Positions 1 to 9,825 of a DNA stretch of 33,898 bases are shown one piece after another. The stretch is from Burkholderiales bacterium (GTDB lineage: Bacteria; Pseudomonadota; Gammaproteobacteria; Burkholderiales; Burkholderiaceae_C): the NCBI GenBank assembly GCA_026932235.1, contig JAIXKR010000112.1:1-33898 (forward strand), written 5' to 3'. A program made the translations under genes and the position numbers. The first letter of the stretch is position 1. Each line of letters begins with the position of its first letter. The notes beneath the pieces were generated by a model, which was not told where the DNA came from, searched no databases, and saw only the letters and a program-made list of their open reading frames with translations.

Positions 1-709
1 CGTAGGTCCAGCCCTTGTTCTCCTCGCCGACGAGGTTCTCCACCGGCACCTCGACCTTGTCGAAGAAGACTTCGTTGACCTCCGGTTCGCCGTCCAGCAG
101 CACGATGGGCCGCACCGTGACGCCCGGTGACTTCATGTCGATGAGCAGGAAGCTGATGCCCGTTTGCGGCTTGCCTTCGGTGCCGGTGCGCACGAGGCAG
201 AAGATCCAGTCGCCGTACTGGCCCAGTGTGGTCCAGGTCTTCTGCCCGTTGACGAGGTAGACGTCGCCGCGGCGCTCGGCGCGCGTCTTCAGGCTGGCCA
301 GGTCCGAGCCCGCGCCGGGCTCGCTGTAGCCCTGGCTCCACCACACGTCGCCGCTGGCGATGCCCGGCAGAAAGCGCTCCTGCTGCGCCTTGCTGCCGAA
401 GGCCATGATCACCGGCGCCACCATCACCGGCCCGAAGGGCGGCACGCGCGGCGCGCCGGCCAGCGCACATTCCTCCTCGAAGAGGTGGCGCTGCACGGCG
501 TTCCAGCCCGGACCGCCGAAGGCCTTGGGCCAGCCCCAGCCGAGCCAGCCGCGGCGGCCCAGGATGCGCGCCCAGCCCTGCAGGTCCTCGCGCGTCAGAC
601 GCAGCGCGTGGTGCACCTTGCGGCTGAGTTCGGGCGGCAGGTTCGCCGCCACCCATGCGCGCACCTCGGCGCGAAAGGCGAGTTCCTCGGCGGTGAAGTT
701 CAGGTCCAT
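1..709 (-). CDS. Acyl-CoA dehydrogenase family protein (C-terminal part outside window)
   Basis: The frame opens at an ATG at 709 and reads leftward off the window edge, giving 236 residues. It starts MDLNFTAEELAFRAEVRAW, the usual N-terminal helix of acyl-CoA dehydrogenases. It then has WWSQGYSEPGAGSDLASL, matching the family's FAD/substrate segment (normally TEPxAGSD), followed by VNGQKTWTT in the middle beta domain and a PVENLVGEENKGW segment just before the cut. These flavoenzymes oxidise acyl-CoA to 2-enoyl-CoA in the cytoplasm and pass electrons to ETF. The catalytic glutamate lies in the missing C-terminal half, so the substrate cannot be judged. The gene diverges from the MFS transporter at 805. 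Family assignment is firm; substrate is unknown. Confidence 0.9.
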   Translation of the reverse strand, partial: MDLNFTAEELAFRAEVRAWVAANLPPELSRKVHHALRLTREDLQGWARILGRRGWLGWGWPKAFGGPGWNAVQRHLFEEECALAGAPRVPPFGPVMVAPVIMAFGSKAQQERFLPGIASGDVWWSQGYSEPGAGSDLASLKTRAERRGDVYLVNGQKTWTTLGQYGDWIFCLVRTGTEGKPQTGISFLLIDMKSPGVTVRPIVLLDGEPEVNEVFFDKVEVPVENLVGEENKGWTY

Positions 710-804
710 GGGCTCGACACTCCGCGTTCGCGTCGGGATTGCGGCCTCATTATGGGCACCAACGGCGGCGGCACCGCCGAGACGGCGCCGGCACAATCGG
801 CGCG

Positions 805-2031
805 ATGCCGCAGCACGAGACGAGCACCGGCGCCGCGAACGAGGCTGACCGCAGTGCCTTTGGCCTCGTGGTGGCGGGACTGGCGACGGGGCAGATCCTC
901 GCCTGGGCGGTCCTGTACTACGGCTTTGCCTCCTTCGTGCTGCCGATGATGGGCGACCTCGGCTGGGCCAAGGCGACACTGATGGGCGCCTTTACCCTCG
1001 CGCTGCTGGTCTGGAGCCTGGTCAACTATGCCGTCGGCGCCGCCATCGACCGCGGCCACGGACGTGCGGTGCTGACGGGCGGAGCCCTGCTGGGCGCGCT
1101 CGGCTGCGCCGGCTGGGCCATGGCGCAGGCGCCCTGGATGCTTTACGCGGCGATGATCCTCGTCGGCACCGCGGCGGCGATGACGCTCTACGACCCGGCC
1201 TTCGCCGTGCTCGCCAAGCGCTACCCGACGCGCTACCGCGAGGCCATCACCTGGCTCACGCTGGTCGCGGGCTTTGCCAGCACGCTGTCCTTCCCGGCGG
1301 CGGCGGCGCTCATCCACGGCTTGGGCTGGCGCGCGGCGCTGCTCGTGCTCGCGGGCGTTCTGGGGCTGGTGGTGGCGCCGCTTCATGCCTGGCTGCTGCG
1401 CGACGGCGCGGCCACGCCGCCGCCGCGGCTCGGGTGCCAGGCCGGCGGCCTCTCGCTGCACGCTGCGCTGCGTACGCCGGCCTTCCGGCGGCTCGGAGTG
1501 GCCTTCACCGTTCTCGCCTTCATCGGCCCGGGCCTGTGGGCGCACATGCTGCCGGTGCTGCAGGCCAAGGGGCTTTCCGACGCGCAGGCGGTGTCGGTGC
1601 TGGTGTGGATCGGCCCGGCCCAGGTGCTGGGTCGCTTCGCCTACGCCTGGCTGGGGCGGGGGCTTTCGCTGCAACGCCTGGGAATGATGGTCACGGTGGC
1701 GATGCCGCTTGCGCTGCTGCTGCTCGCGATCGGCGGCAGCATGGCGTCGCTGCTGCTGTTCGCGGCGGTCTTCGGCCTGGCCAACGGCTTGTCGACGATC
1801 GTGCGCGGCAGTCTGGTGCCGGCCTGCTTCGGCCACGCGAACGTCGGCCGCATCGGCGGCGTCATGGCCACGCTTTCGCTCTCGGCCCAGGCCGCCGCGC
1901 CCTTGGCCATCGCCGGGCTGCTGCTGGCGCTCGGGGGCTACGTGCCGGTGCTGCTGCTGCTCGCCGCGCTCGGCACCGTGGGCGCGATCGCGTTCGCGCG
2001 CCTGGATCCGCCGGGACGCCGTTCGTCCTAG
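805..2031 (+). CDS. MFS transporter
   Basis: A 408-residue, strongly hydrophobic protein with about 12 predicted membrane segments in two halves. These are separated by a polar stretch near residues 205-225 containing the positively charged RLGCQ segment. The loop after the second helix reads AAIDRGHGRAVLTGG, resembling the major facilitator motif A (G-X3-D-R-X-G-R). An upstream in-frame ATG at 739 would add 22 arginine-rich residues, so the ATG at 805 (MPQHETSTG) is preferred. No Shine-Dalgarno is visible, but a CACAAT box lies 7 nt before this start. The stop overlaps that of the convergent protease gene: both TAG codons share the palindromic CTAG at 2028-2031. The substrate cannot be predicted. 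Confidence 0.88.
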   Translation: MPQHETSTGAANEADRSAFGLVVAGLATGQILAWAVLYYGFASFVLPMMGDLGWAKATLMGAFTLALLVWSLVNYAVGAAIDRGHGRAVLTGGALLGALGCAGWAMAQAPWMLYAAMILVGTAAAMTLYDPAFAVLAKRYPTRYREAITWLTLVAGFASTLSFPAAAALIHGLGWRAALLVLAGVLGLVVAPLHAWLLRDGAATPPPRLGCQAGGLSLHAALRTPAFRRLGVAFTVLAFIGPGLWAHMLPVLQAKGLSDAQAVSVLVWIGPAQVLGRFAYAWLGRGLSLQRLGMMVTVAMPLALLLLAIGGSMASLLLFAAVFGLANGLSTIVRGSLVPACFGHANVGRIGGVMATLSLSAQAAAPLAIAGLLLALGGYVPVLLLLAALGTVGAIAFARLDPPGRRSS

Positions 2032-2720
2032 CGCCGCAGCTCCAGCCGCATGACGTCGTTCTCGCGCCGCATCTGGAAGCGCGTGAGAAAGCTGTTGCCC
2101 AGCAGCACGTACGGCATGGGCTGCGGCATCACGACCGCCGGGACGTTGGCGACTTCGACTTCACCGACGCGAACGCGGGTCAGGGTCACCAACAGCACCG
2201 GCACGGTGCCGTTGGCGGTGTTGCCCATCGCGCGCCGCGCGTTCTGCAGGTCCAGGCCCAGGTGCTGCGCCTGGGCCTGACCGATCGCGACCGTGGTCGC
2301 GCCGGTGTCGACGAGGAAGCTGACGGTGCGGCCGTTGATCGCGCCCTGGGTGACGAAGTGGCCGCCGGGTCCGGCAGCGAGAACGATCTCCTGCGCGCTG
2401 CCCGGGGCCGGGCCGGAAGGCGCGAGCGCTGCCGGTGTGGCGCCCACGCGCAGGCTCAGGCGCTGGCCGCCGACCTCGAGTTCGGCGCGGTCGCCCTGCA
2501 GGGCCAGCAGCCGCACGCCGGCGGCACTGGCGCCGACGGCCAGCATCTGCCGCTGACCGTCGACGAGCAGCAGCGCGCGGCTGCCCATGACGCCGACGAG
2601 CTGCACCTGCGGCGCGGCCTTCACCGGCAGACTGCAAGCAAGCGCGGCCGCGAACGCCGCGGCACGGAGGGTGAGCGTCAGCACGCGGCGCACGATGGCG
2701 AGGCGGACCGCATGGCGCAA
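2028..2720 (-). CDS. Exported retropepsin-like aspartic protease (clan AA)
   Basis: A protein of about 230 residues. It has an N-terminal signal peptide (LTLTLRAAAFAAALA...PVKA), an SH3-like beta segment, and then one aspartyl protease domain with the retroviral-type active-site motif FLVDTGATTVAIG (residues about 134-146). Further on are a flap-like region and the hydrophobic VLLGNSFLTRF segment typical of the bacterial TIGR02281 clan AA proteases. A single catalytic Asp implies an active homodimer, probably in the periplasm. The longest frame starts at a TTG (2720); a GTG at 2693 would give a neater signal peptide and is a real alternative. It begins 23 nt after the yajQ stop, so the two are probably co-transcribed. 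The natural substrate of this family is unknown. Confidence 0.82.
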   Translation of the reverse strand: MRHAVRLAIVRRVLTLTLRAAAFAAALACSLPVKAAPQVQLVGVMGSRALLLVDGQRQMLAVGASAAGVRLLALQGDRAELEVGGQRLSLRVGATPAALAPSGPAPGSAQEIVLAAGPGGHFVTQGAINGRTVSFLVDTGATTVAIGQAQAQHLGLDLQNARRAMGNTANGTVPVLLVTLTRVRVGEVEVANVPAVVMPQPMPYVLLGNSFLTRFQMRRENDVMRLELRR

Positions 2721-2743
2721 GCAGCCGGACGGGCGCTGCGGCT

Positions 2744-3247
2744 TCAGTCGCGGAAGTTGTCGAAGGCCAGAGGCAACTCCGCGACCTCCTTGCGCAGCAG
2801 TGCCATCACCGTTTGCAGGTCGTCGCGCTTGGCGCCGCTGATGCGCACCAGGTCACCCTGGATCGCCGCCTGCACCTTGAGCTTGCTGGCCTTCACCAGG
2901 CCCTGGATCTTCTTCGCCGTGGCCGCGTCGACGCCGCACTTGAGCGGCAGGATCTGGCGCATCTTGTCGCCGCCCACCTTCTGCGGCTTGGTCGAGAGGT
3001 CGAGATAGCGCACGTCGACCGAGCGCTTGGCCAGGCGCGCGAGCAGCAGGTCGCGCACCTGCTGCAGCTGGAAGTCGCTGTCGGCGTCGAGCTGCAGCTC
3101 GCGCTGCCTGGCGCTCTTGTCGATGAGCTCGACGCGCGCGCTGCTGCCCTTGAAGTCGAAGCGCGTGCCGATCTCCTTGTTCGCCTGGTCGACGGCGTTG
3201 CGCACCTCGACGAGGTCGGGCTCGAGGACGGTGTCGAAGCTGGGCAT
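2744..3247 (-). CDS. yajQ: YajQ family nucleotide-binding protein
   Basis: A 167-residue protein starting [19 protein letters not shown], close to the conserved YajQ N-terminus (MPSFDxxSE), which is why the ATG at 3247 is chosen over an upstream in-frame ATG at 3289. Recognisable family blocks are [30 protein letters not shown] and a C-terminal [15 protein letters not shown]...[10 protein letters not shown]. YajQ proteins have two RNP-like ferredoxin folds. They bind tRNA/nucleotides, and in Xanthomonas and Pseudomonas homologues they bind c-di-GMP and interact with LysR-type regulators; whether that applies here is inference. It is divergent from murB across 87 bp and upstream of the retropepsin gene. 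Confidence 0.95.
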   Translation of the reverse strand: MPSFDTVLEPDLVEVRNAVDQANKEIGTRFDFKGSSARVELIDKSARQRELQLDADSDFQLQQVRDLLLARLAKRSVDVRYLDLSTKPQKVGGDKMRQILPLKCGVDAATAKKIQGLVKASKLKVQAAIQGDLVRISGAKRDDLQTVMALLRKEVAELPLAFDNFRD

Positions 3248-3334
3248 GAGGAGGGGACCGGTGCTGGACGAGGGCGGAAATTCTGCCATGCCGCTTCTTC
3301 GGCGCGGCGTGAATGCTGGGCGAGAATGCCGCGC

Positions 3335-4417
3335 ATGGATTCGACGGGATCGAGCCTCGAGCGAACGCGGGCGCCGGCGCACGGGCTCGAGATCGAGCAC
3401 GAGGTGAGCCTGCGCGAACTCAACAGCTTCGGACTGCCGGCGATGGCACACAGCCTGGTGCGCGTGAAGAGCGAGGGCGACGTGCGCCGCCTGCTGGCCG
3501 ACCCCGCGTACGGCACGGCGCCCAAGCTCGTTCTCGGAGGCGGCAGCAATCTCGTCTTCAGCCGCGACCCGCAGGCCGTCGTGCTGCGCGTGGAGGTGGC
3601 GGGGCGGCGTCTCGTGGCCGAGCGGCCCGACGCCTGGATCGTCGAGGCCGGTGCTGGCGAAACCTGGCACGAGTTCGTCGCCTGGACGCTGGCGCAGGGC
3701 TGGCCGGGACTCGAGAATCTGGCGCTGATTCCGGGGACGGTGGGCGCGGCGCCGGTGCAGAACATCGGCGCCTACGGCCTCGAACTCGCCGACCGCTTCG
3801 AGTCGCTGGACGCGGTCGACCTCGTCACCGGACGCACGGTGACGCTGGATGCGCGCGCCTGCGCCTTCGGCTACCGCGACAGCGTCTTCAAGCGCGACGC
3901 CATCGACGGCGGGCTCTCCGGCAAGAGCCTGATCACGCGCGTGCGCCTGCGCCTGCCGCGACCCTGGACGCCGGTGCTCGGCTACCTCGATCTCGAGCGC
4001 AGGATGAACGAGACCGGCAACCGCGCCCCGGATGCGCGCACCCTCTTCGACTGGGTGTGCGCGATCCGCCGCGCCAAGCTGCCCGACCCGGCGCAGATCG
4101 GCAACGCCGGCAGCTTCTTCAAGAACCCCATCGTCAGCGCCGAACAGTGCCGCGACATCATCGGCCGCGACCCGGAGATCGTGCACTACCCGCTGCCCGA
4201 TGGTCGCGTCAAGCTGGCCGCGGGCTGGCTCATCGACGCCTGCGGCTGGAAGGGCAAGAGCGTCGGCCGTGCCGGCGTCTACGAGCGCCAGGCGCTGGTG
4301 CTGGTGAACCGCGGCGGTGCCACCGGCGCCGAAGTGGTGGCGCTGGCTCGTGCGATCCAGGAGAGCGTCTACGGGCGCTTCGGCATCCGCCTGGAGCCCG
4401 AGCCCGTGATCGTCTGA
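3335..4417 (+). CDS. murB: UDP-N-acetylenolpyruvoylglucosamine reductase MurB
   Basis: A 360-residue MurB. It performs the second committed step of peptidoglycan precursor synthesis, NADPH-dependent reduction of UDP-GlcNAc-enolpyruvate to UDP-MurNAc with bound FAD. Visible landmarks are [11 protein letters not shown] at the N-terminus, the FAD-binding [11 protein letters not shown], the [18 protein letters not shown] block, FGYRDSVFK (containing the conserved catalytic Arg), [10 protein letters not shown] (with the proton-donor Ser) and the C-terminal LEPEPVIV carrying the conserved Glu. The architecture matches the E. coli-type enzyme (about 340 residues). The start could be the ATG at 3335 or an in-frame ATG at 3326; neither has a Shine-Dalgarno. 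A GAGAAT hexamer 7 nt before 3335 could be a -10 box for a leaderless mRNA. Confidence 0.96.
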   Translation: MDSTGSSLERTRAPAHGLEIEHEVSLRELNSFGLPAMAHSLVRVKSEGDVRRLLADPAYGTAPKLVLGGGSNLVFSRDPQAVVLRVEVAGRRLVAERPDAWIVEAGAGETWHEFVAWTLAQGWPGLENLALIPGTVGAAPVQNIGAYGLELADRFESLDAVDLVTGRTVTLDARACAFGYRDSVFKRDAIDGGLSGKSLITRVRLRLPRPWTPVLGYLDLERRMNETGNRAPDARTLFDWVCAIRRAKLPDPAQIGNAGSFFKNPIVSAEQCRDIIGRDPEIVHYPLPDGRVKLAAGWLIDACGWKGKSVGRAGVYERQALVLVNRGGATGAEVVALARAIQESVYGRFGIRLEPEPVIV

Positions 4418-4444
4418 ACACGTGCGCGCGCCCGCGGCAGCGGA

Positions 4445-6762
<2,318 letters not shown>

Positions 6763-6766
<4 letters not shown>

Positions 6767-7287
6767 GCGACCTCGATCGATCGCAGCTGCCAGGCCGAGC
6801 GGGAAAAGTAGACCGGGTTGCGCAGTTCGGGCCGCTCGTCGAACGGATAGACGATGAACAGCGGGCCTCGGATGCGTACGGTCATGGGCTGGCCGTCGAG
6901 CAGCCGCGCGATGATGACGTCGAAGCGTTGCGCGTCCTCCATCGGGATGTCGACGCGGTAGTCGTTGAGCGCCTGCGCGCGCAGGATGCTGCCGTGAGCC
7001 CCGGCCTCGCGCAGCACCTCGCGCAGCAGCGGGCCGGTGAATTGCCGGGGCTGCGCGTACCACGGCGTGCCGGTGGTGAAGCTGGTCTGCGGCAGTTGCT
7101 CCAGCATCGCCATGTCGAACTCCGCGTCCCGCCCCAGGTTCGGCGAGCGGATGCGCCCGCTGACCGTCAGCACCACGGGGCCCGTCGGCGCGGCGAGGGC
7201 CAATGCCCGCGCGGGCAGGCCGCCAAGTCCGAGGCCGGCGCATGCGCCGAGGATGGCGCGGCGCGTCGGCCTCAGCGCGGGCCGCAT
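6763..7287 (-). CDS. Small exported molybdopterin-oxidoreductase-like domain protein
   Basis: A 174-residue protein. The N-terminus has twin arginines followed by a Gly/Ala/Leu hydrophobic stretch and an ALA-LA site ([18 protein letters not shown]...), so it may be exported by Tat or Sec. The mature part ([59 protein letters not shown]) resembles the Oxidored_molyb (sulfite oxidase/YedY) fold, but is much shorter than the enzymes. The only cysteine is residue 16, inside the signal peptide, so the cysteine that ligates molybdenum in sulfite oxidases is absent. Catalysis is therefore unlikely and a binding role more plausible. The stop overlaps the hybrid kinase start (ATGA), which suggests the pair works together at the periplasmic face. 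Fold assignment is by motif resemblance only. Confidence 0.75.
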
Positions 7288-7394
7288 CGGTACTCCTTGA
7301 TGCGTACGGGCGGGAACGGCATTCGCATGCCCGGGCTCCCCAAGCTCGGATGGTCGGCGATTCTAGGGGCGTCTTCGCGACCGGGCGCCAGGGT

Positions 7395-7431
7395 ATCGAG
7401 CCTCGCTATCGGCGAGATAGATTGATTCAAT
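7395..7431 (+). promoter_or_regulatory. Candidate OxyR binding site upstream of ahpC
   Basis: Four tetrads fall at exact 11-bp steps: ATCG (7395), CTAT (7406), ATAG (7417), CAAT (7428). The classical OxyR pattern is ATAG-N7-CTAT-N7-ATAG-N7-CTAT, so 14 of 16 defined bases agree. The central pair is a perfect CTATC-N5-GATAG. The right tetrad overlaps TTGATT (7422-7427), a possible -35 box. Position and target gene fit peroxide induction of ahpC by OxyR. No oxyR gene lies in the window. Confidence 0.5.
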
Positions 7432-7459
7432 GCTATCGATACGACAGATTCGATAGCAT
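7430..7459. promoter_or_regulatory. 30-bp palindrome upstream of ahpC
   Basis: Perfect 9-bp arms ATGCTATCG (7430-7438) and CGATAGCAT (7451-7459) are separated by 12 bp. The element sits directly after the OxyR-like site, 64 bp before the ahpC start and in an otherwise AT-richer segment. It could be a second operator in the ahpC promoter, or a hairpin in the 5' leader if transcription starts upstream of it. Confidence 0.55.
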
Positions 7460-7523
7460 CAATGCATTCGCGTAAATTCCATCCTTCACCCGCCCGCCAA
7501 CCCCCCAACCACGGAGCAGCACG

Positions 7524-8087
7524 ATGTCGATCATCAACACCACCGTCCAGCCCTTCAAGGCCAACGCATTCCACAACGGCAAGTTCATCGAAGTCAGCGA
7601 CGAGACCCTGAAGGGCCGTTGGTCGGTCCTGATCTTCATGCCCGCAGCCTTCACCTTCAACTGCCCGACCGAGGTCGAGGACGCCGCCGCGAACTACGCC
7701 GAGTTCCAGAAGGCCGATGCCGAGGTCTACGTCGTCACCACCGACACGCACTTCTCGCACAAGGTCTGGCACGAGACCTCCGAAGCCGTCGGCAAGGCCA
7801 GGTTTCCGCTCGTCGGCGACCCGACGCACGTGCTGACGAACATGTTCGGCGTGCACATCCCGGAAGAGGGCCTGGCGCTGCGCGGCACCTTCATCCTCGA
7901 CCCGCAGGGCGTGGTGAAGACCGCCGAGATCCACGACAACGCGATCGCCCGCGACGTCGGCGAGACGCTGCGCAAGCTCAAGGCCGCGCAATACGTGGCC
8001 AAGCATCCGGGTGAGGTCTGCCCGGCCAAGTGGAAGGAAGGCGCGAAGACGATCGCGCCGTCGATCGACCTGGTCGGCAAGATCTGA
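7524..8087 (+). CDS. ahpC: Alkyl hydroperoxide reductase subunit C (2-Cys peroxiredoxin)
   Basis: A 187-residue typical 2-Cys peroxiredoxin, the same length as E. coli AhpC. The peroxidatic Cys47 is in [11 protein letters not shown], and the resolving Cys166 is in [11 protein letters not shown]. Peroxides oxidise Cys47 to a sulfenate, which forms an intersubunit disulfide with Cys166; AhpF then reduces it. The C-terminal half contains the GGLG-equivalent region in altered form ([16 protein letters not shown]). The ATG is preceded by GGAGCAGCACG, a good Shine-Dalgarno. ahpF follows after 136 bp on the same strand. Upstream lie an OxyR-like tetrad and a palindrome, fitting peroxide-responsive control. 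Confidence 0.98.
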   Translation: MSIINTTVQPFKANAFHNGKFIEVSDETLKGRWSVLIFMPAAFTFNCPTEVEDAAANYAEFQKADAEVYVVTTDTHFSHKVWHETSEAVGKARFPLVGDPTHVLTNMFGVHIPEEGLALRGTFILDPQGVVKTAEIHDNAIARDVGETLRKLKAAQYVAKHPGEVCPAKWKEGAKTIAPSIDLVGKI

Positions 8088-8116
8088 GCCTGCAAGCAGG
8101 CGATCGAAGCGCGCGC

Positions 8117-8143
8117 GAGGGGAGGGTCTTTCACCCACCCCTC
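8117..8143 (+). promoter_or_regulatory. Intercistronic hairpin between ahpC and ahpF
   Basis: GAGGGG (8117-8122), an A-A mismatch, then GGGT pair with ACCC, A and CCCCTC (8133-8143) around a 5-nt loop CTTTC. This gives a 10-bp stem with one internal mismatch, about 30 nt after the ahpC stop. No T-run follows. It could partially terminate transcription or protect the 3' end of an ahpC-only mRNA, which would give more AhpC than AhpF. Confidence 0.45.
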
Positions 8144-8223
8144 CCGATTGCCCTTCCGGCGCGCCCCGGGGCTGTCGACGGGGCCTGCCCCAGGACATCC
8201 CCACCGAAACGAAAGGACCCGCC

Positions 8224-9792
8224 ATGTTGGACGACGGCATCAAGGCCCAGCTGGCCAGCTACTTCGAGCGCATCACGGAACCCGTGGCGCTCATCGCGAG
8301 CCTGGACGATTCCGAGGGCGCCGCGCAGATCCGCGAGCTGATCACCGAGATCGCCGCCATCGCGCCGGCGAAGATCAGCGCGCGCATGGACGGTGGCTTC
8401 GCGCGCCGCCCCTCGTTCCAGGTCACCCGTGCGGGCCAGGACATGGGCGTGCACTTCGCCGCGGTGCCGATGGGGCACGAGTTCAGCTCGCTGCTGCTGG
8501 CGCTGCTGTGGGCCGGCGGGCATCCGCCCAAGGTCGAGCCGGCGGTGCTCGAGCAGGTGAAGGCGCTGCAGGGCGACTTCGCGTTCGAGACCTTCATGAG
8601 CCTGTCCTGCCACAACTGCCCGGACGTGGTGCAGGCGCTGCACCTGATGGCGGTGCTCAATCCGCGCGTGCGGGCGGTCGCGATCGACGGCGCGCTCTTC
8701 CAGGAGGAGGTCGAGCGTCGCCAGATCATGGCCGTGCCCGCGGTGATGCTCAACGGGCAGGACTTCGGCCACGGCCGCATGGAACTGGCCGAGATCCTCG
8801 CCAAAGTCGACACCGGCGCTGCCGAGCGCGCGGCGGCCGCGCTCTCGGAAAAGGCGCCGTTCGACGTGCTCATCATCGGCGGCGGACCGGCCGGCGCGAC
8901 GGCAGCGGTCTACACCGCCCGCAAGGGCATCCGCACCGGGATCGTTGCCGAGCGCTTCGGCGGCCAGATGATGGACACCAACGGCATCGAGAACTTCATC
9001 TCGGTGCTCAAGACCGAAGGCCCGGCCTTCTCCGCGGCGATGCAGGAGCACGTGCGCCACTACGGCGTCGACGTGATCACGCTGCAGCGCGTGCAGCGCC
9101 TCGAACCCGCGGCGCAGCCGGGTGGCTACGCGACCGTGACGCTCGAGAGCGGTGCGGTGCTGAAGAGCCGCACGGTCATCCTGGCTACCGGTGCGCGCTG
9201 GCGCGACATCGGCGTGCCCGGCGAGTTCGAGTACCGGACCAAGGGCGTGGCCTACTGCCCGCACTGCGACGGCCCGCTCTTCAAGGGCAAGGACGTCGCG
9301 GTGATCGGCGGCGGCAATTCGGGCGTCGAGGCCGCGATCGACCTGGCCGGCGTGGTCGGCAGCGTGACGCTGCTCGAGTTCGCCGACAAGCTGCGCGCCG
9401 ACCAGGTGCTGATCGACAAGCTGAAGAGCCTGCCCAACGTCCGCATCCACGTCAATGCGCAGACCACCGAGATCCTCGGCGACGGGCAGAAGATGACCGG
9501 GCTGCGCTACACGGACCGCGTGTCCGGGGACGAGCACACGCTCGAGCTGGCCGGCGTGTTCGTGCAGATCGGCCTCGTTCCCAACACCGAGTTCCTGAAC
9601 GGTTCGGGCGTGGAGCGCAACCGCTTCGGCGAGATCATCGTCGACGCGCGCGGCGCCACCAGCGTGCCGGGCATCTTCGCCGCGGGCGACGCGACCACCG
9701 TGCCCTACAAGCAGATCATCATCGCCGCCGGCGACGGCGCCAGGGCCGCGCTCTCGGCCTTCGACCACCTGATCCGCACGCCGGCGGCCTGA
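8224..9792 (+). CDS. ahpF: Alkyl hydroperoxide reductase subunit F
   Basis: A 522-residue flavoprotein disulfide reductase, near-identical in length to E. coli AhpF (521). The N-terminal tandem thioredoxin-like domain carries Cys129-His-Asn-Cys132. The FAD domain starts at [14 protein letters not shown] (about 215-228). The thioredoxin-reductase-type redox centre is Cys345-Pro-His-Cys348 in AYCPHCDGP. The NAD-binding motif is [12 protein letters not shown], and the C-terminal FAD motif is [10 protein letters not shown]. It moves electrons from NADH through FAD and the two disulfide centres to AhpC. The ATG at 8224 lies 8 nt after GAAAGGA; the longer open frame upstream runs through the ahpC-ahpF spacer and is not coding. 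Confidence 0.98.
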   Translation: MLDDGIKAQLASYFERITEPVALIASLDDSEGAAQIRELITEIAAIAPAKISARMDGGFARRPSFQVTRAGQDMGVHFAAVPMGHEFSSLLLALLWAGGHPPKVEPAVLEQVKALQGDFAFETFMSLSCHNCPDVVQALHLMAVLNPRVRAVAIDGALFQEEVERRQIMAVPAVMLNGQDFGHGRMELAEILAKVDTGAAERAAAALSEKAPFDVLIIGGGPAGATAAVYTARKGIRTGIVAERFGGQMMDTNGIENFISVLKTEGPAFSAAMQEHVRHYGVDVITLQRVQRLEPAAQPGGYATVTLESGAVLKSRTVILATGARWRDIGVPGEFEYRTKGVAYCPHCDGPLFKGKDVAVIGGGNSGVEAAIDLAGVVGSVTLLEFADKLRADQVLIDKLKSLPNVRIHVNAQTTEILGDGQKMTGLRYTDRVSGDEHTLELAGVFVQIGLVPNTEFLNGSGVERNRFGEIIVDARGATSVPGIFAAGDATTVPYKQIIIAAGDGARAALSAFDHLIRTPAA

Positions 9793-9825
9793 TCCTGCCC
9801 GATCCCCGCCTCACCGGCGCGGCGC

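Noticed and set aside
700-1836. A minus-strand 378-codon frame opposite the MFS gene
   Set aside because: The composition is Arg/Gln/His-rich without domains, and the plus strand encodes a convincing 12-helix transporter.
7272-8243. A minus-strand frame across ahpC and its promoter
   Set aside because: It is antisense to an intact ahpC and has no motif; it would also cover the regulatory region.
8131-9768. A minus-strand 545-codon frame opposite ahpF
   Set aside because: It is a shadow of ahpF, with no family resemblance.
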